Source: Micromonospora sp. LH3U1 (lineage in GTDB: Bacteria > Actinomycetota > Actinomycetes > Mycobacteriales > Micromonosporaceae). From it: 64,000 nt of DNA. How positions within the stretch are numbered: position 1 is the first letter of the stretch; every line of letters begins with the position of its first letter. The notes under the pieces are model-generated. The model ran no database searches. It was not told the DNA's origin and saw nothing but the letters and a program-made list of their open reading frames with translations. Location: NCBI RefSeq assembly GCF_028475105.1, contig NZ_CP116936.1, forward strand, positions 5,145,501-5,209,500. Direction: 5' to 3'. This document shows, in pieces, positions 1 to 7,145 of this stretch. Both the position numbers and the translations under genes were made by a program.

Positions 1-201
1 ACCTTCCGGGCCGCGCTGGGCGTGCACGATGCCGCCGCGGCGCAGCTGAAGCAGGATGCTCTCCAGGAACTTCGGCGGGATCTCCTGGGCACGGGCGATC
101 TGGTCGGCCGTGACCGGCCGGCCGCGCCCAGGACCGCTGGCCGTCGCGGCAAGCTCGGCGGCCGCGCGGAGGGCGTAGTCGACCCGGGCGGAGAGGCGCA
201 T
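1..201 (-). CDS. Rrf2-family transcriptional regulator (N-terminal part, cut by window edge)
   Basis: The 67 visible residues begin MRLSARVDYALRAAAELA and continue through ADQIARAQEIPPKFLESIL and LRRGGIVHAQRGPEG, the winged-helix N-terminus typical of Rrf2/BadM regulators. Family members sense Fe-S clusters, NO or other redox signals through cysteines in the C-terminal half, which lies outside the window, so the signal cannot be inferred. It is divergent from the YceI gene; the 268-bp intergenic region carries a perfect palindrome just before the YceI ribosome binding site, which could be its operator. Confidence 0.85.
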   Translation of the reverse strand, partial: MRLSARVDYALRAAAELAATASGPGRGRPVTADQIARAQEIPPKFLESILLQLRRGGIVHAQRGPEG

Positions 202-436
202 GTCGGCAAGGTTAGCCCCCGGTCAGCCGGCCGGGCGGGCGACCCTCGGCCGATCGGACACGCATCGATGGGAACCCGCGCTATTCGCACCCGTTCCGGC
301 CGCCGTCGAGAACCGGCGAAGTGCGTCATGATCCACCCTACGGTGGGGGCCGGAAAAGCCGATCCGGCGCGTCCTTATGCTGGGAGGGAGTACGAGTTTT
401 TGGCCGTTTACCCGGCCTCCAGCAACGTATTGATAA

Positions 437-448
437 ACACCCGGGTGT
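437..448. promoter_or_regulatory. 12-bp perfect palindrome upstream of YceI gene
   Basis: ACACCCGGGTGT is a perfect palindrome ending 21 bases before the ATG of the YceI gene and immediately upstream of its GGGGGGAAGG ribosome binding region. Its position suits a repressor site, and a divergent Rrf2-type regulator is a natural candidate. The link is inference from position only. Nothing else recognisable was seen between 202 and 469. Confidence 0.35.
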
Positions 449-469
449 GCTTGGGGGGAAGGCAACACG

Positions 470-1138
470 ATGACCGATATCGCCACACGCACCTGGGATG
501 GCATGACCATCCCGGTCGCCGGCACCTATCTTCTCGATCAGGCGCACAAGCGGATCGGTTTCCTGTCCCGGCACATGATGGTGAGCCCGGTGCGCGGCGA
601 GTTCGCCGAGGCCACGGCACAGATCTCCGTGGCGGAGGACCCGCTGCTCTCCTCGGTGACGGCGACCATCATGTCGGCGAGCATCACCACCGGAAGCGTC
701 GACCGGGACACGCATCTGAAGAGTGCCGACTTCCTCGACGTGGAGAGCCACCCCACCCTCGAATATCGAAGCACCGGAATCAAATGGCAGGGCAACGAGG
801 ATCCCATCTTCCAATGGGCCCGTCTGCGCAACCATCGACTCGGTGGACGAGGCCGAGGTCACATTCCCCTGCCGCAGTCCGAGGGCACACCCGGACGATT
901 CGTGCTCACCGGTGAGTTGACAGTGAAAGGAATCACCCGGGCTGTCGACCTGGAGGTCAATTTCGGTGGCGCCCGTCGCGATCCGTACGGGCAGAACATC
1001 TTTGGATTCAGCGCGACGGCCGATATCGACCGCGAGGACTATGGCCTGCTCTGGAATGTCGTCCTCGAAAGCGGCGGAGTGCTGGTCGGCAAGACGGTGC
1101 AGATCGAGATCGCCGGCGAGGCCATCCACCAGGCCTGA
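470..1138 (+). CDS. YceI family protein
   Basis: A 222-residue protein with the YceI lipocalin-like pattern: AGTYLLDQAHKRIGFLSRHM at the N-terminus, then FLDVESHPTLEYRSTGI and GELTVKGITRAVDLEVNFGG, ending in a beta-rich stretch. YceI proteins bind isoprenoid or other lipophilic molecules in a beta-barrel. No signal peptide is visible, so it is probably cytoplasmic. An extra Arg/Gly/Pro-rich loop at about residues 105-143 separates the two core halves; a similar insert seems to occur in some actinobacterial members. The ATG follows a purine-rich GGGGGGAAGG. It is divergent from the Rrf2 gene and convergent with tesB. Confidence 0.85.
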   Translation: MTDIATRTWDGMTIPVAGTYLLDQAHKRIGFLSRHMMVSPVRGEFAEATAQISVAEDPLLSSVTATIMSASITTGSVDRDTHLKSADFLDVESHPTLEYRSTGIKWQGNEDPIFQWARLRNHRLGGRGRGHIPLPQSEGTPGRFVLTGELTVKGITRAVDLEVNFGGARRDPYGQNIFGFSATADIDREDYGLLWNVVLESGGVLVGKTVQIEIAGEAIHQA

Positions 1139-1146
1139 CCGCTCCT

Positions 1147-1188
1147 CCCCGCCACGACGCGTCCGGCACGGGCACGCGGGCGGCGGGG
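1147..1188. terminator. possible bidirectional terminator between YceI gene and tesB
   Basis: CCCCGCC at 1147-1153 can pair with GGCGGGG at 1182-1188 in the short convergent gap. The loop is long (28 bases) and there is no U tract, so this is only a weak candidate. Confidence 0.3.
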
Positions 1189-1201
1189 ATGACCGACAAC
1201 G

Positions 1202-2086
1202 TCAGGCGCCGACGCGGCGCAACAGACCCTCCTGGACGGCGCTGGCGATCTGCTGGCCGTCCGTGGTGAACATCCGGCCGGCGGCCAGCCCGCGCGCGCC
1301 GGACGCCGACGGGCTCAAGCAGTCGTAGAGGAACCACTCGTCGGCTCGGAACGGCCGGTGGAACCAGAGCGCGTGGTCCAGGCTCGCGCCGACCAGCCCG
1401 CCCGGACCCCACACCTCGCCGTGCACCGAGAGCACCGAGTCCAGCAGGGTGAGGTCCGAGGCATAGGTGAGCGCGCAGGCGTGCAGCAGCGGATCGTCCG
1501 GCAGTTTGCCGTCGATGCGCATCCAGACACGCTGGTGCGGGTCGGCGGGCCGGTCGCCGGGACGGACCCAGCCGGGCTCGCCGACATAGCGCACATCGAT
1601 CGGACGGGGAATCTGACCCCAGATGCCCAGGCGCTCCGGGTAGCGGGCGAGCCGGTCGGACATCGTCTGCACGTCCTGCGGAGGGGGCACGTCCAGCGGG
1701 GCCGGGGCCTGATGGTCCAGCCCCTCCTCGGCGCGCTGGAATGACGCCGACATGAAGAAGATCGGCTTGTCGTGCTGGAGCGCGACCGCGCGGCGGACCG
1801 AGAAGGACCGGCCGTCGCGGACGTTCTCCACCTGGTACTCGATCGGCTCGACCGGGTCGCCGGGGCGGACGAAGTAGCCGTGCAGCGAGTGCACGAACCG
1901 CTCCGGGTCGACGGTGCGGCCGGCGGCGACCAGGGCCTGGCCGGCGACCTGGCCGCCGTACACCCGTTGTAGACCGACGCGGGGACTCATCCCCCGGAAG
2001 GTCATCTTCCCGGTCGGGTCGAGGTCCAGCACTTCCAGCAGCTGGTCCACCGCGGCCTGGCCGACCGCGACCCGACCGTCGCTCAC
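1202..2086 (-). CDS. tesB: acyl-CoA thioesterase II
   Basis: A 294-residue double-hotdog thioesterase that hydrolyses medium- and long-chain acyl-CoA to free fatty acid and CoA. The N-terminal hotdog carries YGGQVAGQALVAA and HSLHGYFVRPGD, and the C-terminal hotdog carries YASDLTLLDS, GASLDHALWFHRPF and DGQQIASAVQEGLLR. These supply the Asp, Ser/Thr and Gln of the TesB catalytic triad. The GTG start overlaps the pyk stop codon as GTGA, which implies translational coupling. The pyk-tesB pair is conserved in actinobacteria, including M. tuberculosis. Confidence 0.93.
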   Translation of the reverse strand: MSDGRVAVGQAAVDQLLEVLDLDPTGKMTFRGMSPRVGLQRVYGGQVAGQALVAAGRTVDPERFVHSLHGYFVRPGDPVEPIEYQVENVRDGRSFSVRRAVALQHDKPIFFMSASFQRAEEGLDHQAPAPLDVPPPQDVQTMSDRLARYPERLGIWGQIPRPIDVRYVGEPGWVRPGDRPADPHQRVWMRIDGKLPDDPLLHACALTYASDLTLLDSVLSVHGEVWGPGGLVGASLDHALWFHRPFRADEWFLYDCLSPSASGARGLAAGRMFTTDGQQIASAVQEGLLRRVGA

Positions 2087-3531
2087 TGCAGCGCCCGCGC
2101 CGACGCCGCGTCGACCAGCGAGCCGAGCTGGTGGACGCGCAGGGTGTTGGTCGAGCCGGGGGTGCCGGGCGGGCTACCTGCCACGATCACCACGTAGTCC
2201 CCGGGGTTGGCCCGGTTGAGGCCGAGCAGCGCCTGGTCGACCTGGCGGAACATGTCGTCGGTGTGCTGCACGAACGGCATCAGGAAGGTCTCCACGCCCC
2301 AGGTGAGGGCGAGCTGGTCGCGCACCTCGGGGACCGGCGTGAAGGCCAGCAGCGGCAGGTCGCAGTGCAGGCGGGACAGCCGTCGGACGGTGTCGCCGGT
2401 CTGCGAGAAGGCGACGAGCGCCTTGGCGTTGATGGCCCGGGCGATCGACGAGGCGGCGACGGTGAGCGCGCCACCGTGGGTACGCGGGTCGTGCTGCAGC
2501 CGGGGCACCCCGATCGAGCCGGCCTCGGTGGTCGTCACGATCTTGGCCATGGTGCTCACGGTCAACACCGGGTACTTGCCGACGCTGGTCTCGCCGGAGA
2601 GCATCACCGCGTCCGCGCCGTCGAGCACCGCGTTGGCGACGTCGGAGGCCTCCGCCCGGGTGGGGCGGGAATTTTCGATCATGGAGTCGAGCATCTGGGT
2701 GGCCACGATGACCGGCTTGGCGTTCTCCCGGCACAGCTGCACGGCGCGCTTCTGCACCAGCGGGACCTCGTCCAGCGGCATCTCGACACCGAGGTCACCA
2801 CGGGCGACCATGACACCGTCGAAGGCCAGCACGATGGCCTCGAGGTGCTCCACCGCCTCCGGCTTCTCGACCTTGGCCAGCACCGGCCGGAACACGCCCT
2901 CCTCGGCCATGATGCCGTGGACGAGCTTGATGTCCTCGGCCGAGCGGACGAAGGACAGCGCGACCAGGTCGACACCGAGGCCCAGGGAGAAGCGCAGGTC
3001 CTCGGCGTCCTTGTCCGACATGGCGGGCACGCTGACCGCCACGTTGGGCAGCGAGACGCCCTTGTTGTTGGAGACCGGGCCGCCCTCGGTGACCAGGCAG
3101 CGGATGTCGTTGTCGGTGACGTCGGTGACCTCGACGGCGACCCGGCCGTCGTCGATCAGCAGCCGGTCACCGGGCTTCACCTCCTGCGGCAGCTTGCGGT
3201 ACGTGCAGGAGACCCGCTCCTTGCTGCCGATGATGTCGTCGCCGGTGATCACGACCGAGTCGCCGGTACGCCACTCGTGGGGGCCGTCGGCGAACTTGCC
3301 GAGCCGGATCTTGGGGCCCTGCAGATCGGCGAGGACAGCCACCGGCTTGCCTGCCGCCTCGGACGCCTCCCGGACCAGTCGGTAGACCGCCTCGTGGTCG
3401 GCGTGACTGCCGTGGCTGAAGTTGAGCCTCGCCACGTTCATGCCGGCCTCGACAAGACCCCGGATGCGCTCCGGGGACGAGGTGGCGGGACCCAGAGTGC
3501 AGACGATCTTTACGCGGCGTGTCACGCCCAT
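2083..3531 (-). CDS. pyk: pyruvate kinase
   Basis: A 482-residue pyruvate kinase, converting phosphoenolpyruvate and ADP to pyruvate and ATP. It begins MGVTRRVKIVCTLGPA and shows NFSHGSHADH, the substrate/metal motif LAKVEKPEAVEH with its catalytic Lys, MVARGDLGVEMP and MLSGETSVGKYP, with the C-terminal effector domain at the end. The open frame continues upstream to 3888, but ATG 3531 is preceded by GAAGGAGAG at good spacing and matches family length. Its stop overlaps the tesB start. Confidence 0.96.
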   Translation of the reverse strand: MGVTRRVKIVCTLGPATSSPERIRGLVEAGMNVARLNFSHGSHADHEAVYRLVREASEAAGKPVAVLADLQGPKIRLGKFADGPHEWRTGDSVVITGDDIIGSKERVSCTYRKLPQEVKPGDRLLIDDGRVAVEVTDVTDNDIRCLVTEGGPVSNNKGVSLPNVAVSVPAMSDKDAEDLRFSLGLGVDLVALSFVRSAEDIKLVHGIMAEEGVFRPVLAKVEKPEAVEHLEAIVLAFDGVMVARGDLGVEMPLDEVPLVQKRAVQLCRENAKPVIVATQMLDSMIENSRPTRAEASDVANAVLDGADAVMLSGETSVGKYPVLTVSTMAKIVTTTEAGSIGVPRLQHDPRTHGGALTVAASSIARAINAKALVAFSQTGDTVRRLSRLHCDLPLLAFTPVPEVRDQLALTWGVETFLMPFVQHTDDMFRQVDQALLGLNRANPGDYVVIVAGSPPGTPGSTNTLRVHQLGSLVDAASARALQ

Positions 3532-3736
3532 CAGGCTAGTCTCTCCTTCAGGTCGGACTCGGGGCCGACCCATTGCAGGCAGCGGAACGTGTGTCCAACG
3601 ACGCGCGGTGCGCGTCGGGCCGGCGGGCGGAACCGCACCGGGAACGTTGTGGCGACGGGCATCAGCGACCGCGCGCCGGGAATCGTACGCCTCCGGTGGC
3701 GTGCACTGTCGGGGTGCTCCCGGCGGCGGCCCACCG

Positions 3737-5113
3737 TCAATGCTCCGACGGCGGCAGGGTGGGCACCGCGGTGAGCAGGTCACGCGGGTCGTAATGGCGC
3801 TTGGCCCGGCGCAGCCGCGCCCAGTTCGCACCGTAGGCGAGCCGGACCCGGTCGGTCTCCTCCGGGGCGAGCAGATTGGGGTAGCCACCGGGCAGGGCGT
3901 GCGGGGCGAGCGCGGTCGAGGTGCGCTCGGCCCACTCCCGGTGCGGCCCGGCCTGCTCGCCGGGCGCCCACACCGCGATGATCTCGGTCAGCAGGTGGTC
4001 GGTGCGCAGGCCGAACGCCGTGTCGCCGAGCCGGACCCGGGTGGCCGCGCCGTGGAAGTGGTGCACGGCCAGCGCGGAGAACGGTGAGCTGACCTGCCGG
4101 GCCGCGTCGACGAGCGTGTCCACCGCACCGTCGGTGAGCGCGGGCAACCAGCGGGTACGCAGCAGGTAGTGGTTGCCGTCGACCATCCCGCCGTCGAACA
4201 TCCGCAGCGCGTCCGCGTACGGCATCGGGCCGATCTGGTCGACCAGCGGGGTGCCCAGCGCGCGCAGCCGGTCCATCCACGGCAACCCGGCGTCCAGGTC
4301 CGGACCGCTGTAGAACGGGCAGACGAAGATCACCGGCTCGCCGGCAGGGCCCGGCAGGAAGCCGGTCATCACGGTCAGCTCGTCCGGGGCCTCGGCGACC
4401 AGCGCGCCGTAGCCCCGCAGCACGGCCGGCGCCTCGGCCAGCGCGAACATGATCATGCCGGCGAGCACACCGGGCAGCCGGTGCGCGCGGAACCGCAACT
4501 CGGTGACCACGCCGACGTTCCCACCGCCGCCGCGCAACGCCCAGTACAGCTCGGCGTCGTGCCCGGGGTCGGCGGTGACCCGGCGGCCGTCCGCGAGGAC
4601 CACCTCGGCACCGAGCAGGCTGTCCAGGGCCAGACCGAACCGGCCACACAGCGGGCCGTAGCCGCCGGCGAGAGTGAGCCCGGCCATGCCCACGTCGCCG
4701 ACCGTGCCGGTGGGCACCACCAGGTCGTACGGGCGGGCGGCGGCGAGCATCCCGGCCGCCGTGGTGCCGCCGCCGATGGTCACCGTGGCCGCGTCCGGGT
4801 CGACCCGGACGGCGCTCAGCCCGGTCAGGTCGAGCACCAGGCCGCCGTCGCGCAGCGCCCGACCGGCCCAGTCGTGCCCTCCGGAGCGGACCGACAGGGG
4901 CAGGTGACACCGAGCGGCGATGCGGACCGCGTCGGCCACCTCGTCGGCGTCGAGACATCGGGCGACCAGCGCGGGCAAGCGGTCCACCGCACCGTTCCAG
5001 AGCCGGGTGGTGGTGGCGAAATCGGGATCGCCCGGCTCGTGGAGCCGGTCGCCGAGCAGGGCGCGCAGACGGGCGGTGGCCGTCGCGACATCGGGGGTGG
5101 CGGCGGAGATCAT
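3737..5113 (-). CDS. FAD-binding oxidoreductase of berberine bridge enzyme type
   Basis: A 458-residue flavoprotein of the VAO/BBE superfamily: N-terminal PCMH-type FAD domain (SVRSGGHDWAGRAL, then TIGGGTTAAGMLA) and a C-terminal BBE segment ending NWARLRRAKRHYDPRDLL. The His in RSGGH is the usual 8-alpha flavin attachment. The position that holds the second, 6-S-cysteinyl link in bicovalent members (P-x-G-x-C) reads PTGTVGDVG, so attachment is probably through His only. No signal peptide is visible. ATG 5113 is preceded by GAGGAG; a longer frame upstream lacks a ribosome site. The substrate is unknown; such enzymes oxidise sugars, alkaloids or secondary-metabolite intermediates. Confidence 0.88.
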   Translation of the reverse strand: MISAATPDVATATARLRALLGDRLHEPGDPDFATTTRLWNGAVDRLPALVARCLDADEVADAVRIAARCHLPLSVRSGGHDWAGRALRDGGLVLDLTGLSAVRVDPDAATVTIGGGTTAAGMLAAARPYDLVVPTGTVGDVGMAGLTLAGGYGPLCGRFGLALDSLLGAEVVLADGRRVTADPGHDAELYWALRGGGGNVGVVTELRFRAHRLPGVLAGMIMFALAEAPAVLRGYGALVAEAPDELTVMTGFLPGPAGEPVIFVCPFYSGPDLDAGLPWMDRLRALGTPLVDQIGPMPYADALRMFDGGMVDGNHYLLRTRWLPALTDGAVDTLVDAARQVSSPFSALAVHHFHGAATRVRLGDTAFGLRTDHLLTEIIAVWAPGEQAGPHREWAERTSTALAPHALPGGYPNLLAPEETDRVRLAYGANWARLRRAKRHYDPRDLLTAVPTLPPSEH

Positions 5114-5245
5114 GGCGACTCCTCGACCGGGGCCGAACCATGGTGCCGGGTGCGCCCCGGCGGCGGCCCACGCTGGGCGCGACCGTAGCACCGGCATGCG
5201 GCCGAGCGCCGTCGCCATCACGACAGCCGCCGATGGGCCGGCACC

Positions 5246-5611
5246 TCAGCTCTCGGTCTTGACCAGCGGAAACTCCAGGGACCCGGCCGGGCAGAGGAAG
5301 GTCAGCACGTCCACCCGGTAGAGCCCGGCCTGCACCGCCGGGTCGGCCTCCAGCACGCTGCGTACGTCCTCGACGCTGCCGGTGCGGGCCAACCCGAAGC
5401 CGATCGGCGGCTCCGGGTTGCGGGCCGGCCCATCCACCGAACCGGAGACCAGGATGATGCCGCGTCGCTGCAACGCCTGCATGTGCTCGGCGTGCTCCGC
5501 CTGCAACCGCTGCACGGTCTCGGGGGGCAGGACCCGTCCCGTCGCGCCCGGATAGATCACGATGCACTCGTACGTGTCGAGCGCGAAGTCGACCTGCGGC
5601 ACTCCCGCCAT
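5246..5611 (-). CDS. YciI family (DABB-fold) protein
   Basis: A 121-residue protein related to YCII domains, with an alpha/beta ferredoxin-like fold. Recognisable features are the early strand ECIVIYPG, the helix with HAEHMQALQRRG, the strand GSVDG with its conserved Asp, and the closing strand YRVDVLTFL. Start ATG 5611 has GGAGGGAG just upstream; the longer open frame to 5914 is not supported. Its biochemical role is unknown. It may be co-transcribed with the downstream flavoprotein, 132 bp away. Confidence 0.72.
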   Translation of the reverse strand: MAGVPQVDFALDTYECIVIYPGATGRVLPPETVQRLQAEHAEHMQALQRRGIILVSGSVDGPARNPEPPIGFGLARTGSVEDVRSVLEADPAVQAGLYRVDVLTFLCPAGSLEFPLVKTES

Positions 5612-5840
5612 GGGTGCTCCCTCCGCCGTCGCGCCGGAACGCACCGGCCCCCGGCCAGCGTCGCACGTACGCCCCGGTCGTACCGGGCGCTTCCGGGCAA
5701 CTGGCCTCGGCGCGCAGGCGACGTGTCCACCCACACAGTCGGCCGACGCGCGGTACGACGGCCGAGTTCCGGGGGATGATCTACCTGGTGGTGGGTGGGC
5801 TTTCCGCGCCCGCGACCACGAGACGATTGGGGATCGGGCA

Positions 5841-6713
5841 ATGTCGACCAATATCAGTGAGCAACCCGCGAAGGCGTCCGGCACGTACCGGATCGGTGGC
5901 GACGTCACCGTCAACCGGCTCGGCTACGGGGCCATGCAGATCACCGGCCCGGGTGTCTGGGGTGACCCGAAGGACCCGGCCGAGGCGGTCCGGGTGCTGC
6001 GCCGGGCGGTCGAGCTGGGCGTCACGTTCATCGACACCGCCGACTCGTACGGGCCGTTCGTCTCGGAGTTGCTGATCCGCGAGGCCCTGCACCCGTACGC
6101 CGACGACCTGGTCATCGCGACCAAGGCCGGACTGAGCCGCTCCGGCCCTGGCGACTGGCGTGCGCTGGGCCGCCCGGAGTACCTGCGCCAGCAGTGTGAG
6201 CTGAGCCTGCGCCACCTCGGCCTGGACAGCATCCCGCTGTACCAGTTGCACCGGATCGACCCGAAGGTGCCGCTCGCCGATCAGCTGGGCGAGCTTGCGC
6301 TGTTGCAGCAGGAGGGCAAGATCCAGCACATCGGGCTGTCCGAGGTGAGCGTCGCGCAGATCGAGGAGTCCCGCGCGATCACCACGATCGCGTCGGTGCA
6401 GAACCTGTACAACCTCGCCAACCGCAGCGCCGAGGACGTGCTGGAGTACTGCGAGCGCAACGACCTGGCGTTCATTCCGTGGTTCCCGATCGCCACCGGT
6501 GAGCTGGCCCGCCCGGGCGGCCCCCTGGACGCGATCTCCACCGCGCACGGCGCGTCGCCCGCGCAGCTCGCGCTGGCCTGGTTGCTGCGCCGCTCGCCGG
6601 TGATGCTGCCGATCCCCGGTACGTCGTCGGTGGCGCACCTGGAGGAGAACGTGAGCGCGGCCGACGTGCGGCTCACCGACGACGAGTTCGAGGCGCTCGC
6701 CAAGGCGAGCTGA
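5841..6713 (+). CDS. aldo/keto reductase
   Basis: A 290-residue NADPH-dependent (alpha/beta)8 oxidoreductase. The catalytic tetrad is visible: Asp and Tyr in FIDTADSYGP, Lys in VIATKAGL and His in LYQLHRIDP. The C-terminal cofactor-binding region reads LPIPGTSSVAHLEENVSA. It resembles the YdbC/pyridoxal-reductase-like branch that reduces aldehydes, but the substrate is not determinable. ATG 5841 gives family length; the in-frame extension to 5562 is unlikely. Confidence 0.9.
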   Translation: MSTNISEQPAKASGTYRIGGDVTVNRLGYGAMQITGPGVWGDPKDPAEAVRVLRRAVELGVTFIDTADSYGPFVSELLIREALHPYADDLVIATKAGLSRSGPGDWRALGRPEYLRQQCELSLRHLGLDSIPLYQLHRIDPKVPLADQLGELALLQQEGKIQHIGLSEVSVAQIEESRAITTIASVQNLYNLANRSAEDVLEYCERNDLAFIPWFPIATGELARPGGPLDAISTAHGASPAQLALAWLLRRSPVMLPIPGTSSVAHLEENVSAADVRLTDDEFEALAKAS

Positions 6714-6737
6714 GCAGCCGGTTCGGACGCCGTCGGT

Positions 6738-7133
6738 TCAGTCGGCGGCGTCCGGCCTGGGCTCCCGGGCGGCCCGCAGCGCCTCGGTCGCCTGGGCCAG
6801 CAGGCGAGCGGAGTCGGTGCGCCCACTCACCTGGAGTTCCACCTCGGTGTCCCCTGCCTGGATCCGGATGCTGGCTTCGGTGCGCTGCTGGTCGACCCAG
6901 GACTGCAACAGGTTGAACAGCCCCGGAAGCAGCCCCTGGGCCAGCACCGCGATGATCACCGCGTCGCTGAAACCCGGCCGTCCCCCGCCACCACCACCGG
7001 CCTGACGGACCACCGGCCGGTACTCCGGGCGGCGGTGAATCCAGGTCAGCAGGTCGACCGCCGGCGGCTGCCGCTGCCGGGGGTTGATGGTCAGCCGGAC
7101 GGGCAGCCGGGCGGCGGCGTCGCTGTCGGTCAC
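6738..7133 (-). CDS. EACC1-like (effector-associated constant component) protein
   Basis: A 131-residue protein with the layout I associate with EACC1: an N-terminal strand/helix (LPVRLTINP, VDLLTWIHRRPEYRPVV), a Gly-rich turn, a hydrophobic helical stretch (AVIIAVLAQGLLPGLFNLL) and a strand pair (EASIRIQAGDTEVELQV). EACC1 has been described computationally as a constant companion of varied effectors in proposed actinobacterial conflict or signalling operons. The GTG start has CAGGAGAG upstream. It lies 12 bp downstream of the membrane M48 peptidase gene, which would then be its effector partner. The family call is from memory of pattern; no biochemical role is known. Confidence 0.6.
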   Translation of the reverse strand: MTDSDAAARLPVRLTINPRQRQPPAVDLLTWIHRRPEYRPVVRQAGGGGGGRPGFSDAVIIAVLAQGLLPGLFNLLQSWVDQQRTEASIRIQAGDTEVELQVSGRTDSARLLAQATEALRAAREPRPDAAD

Positions 7134-7145
7134 GGTCTCTCCTGG

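Noticed and set aside
3780..5666. 628-codon minus-strand frame
   Set aside because: It is an Arg/Gly/Ala-rich alternate frame of the FAD oxidoreductase and YciI genes, without a ribosome site or domain.
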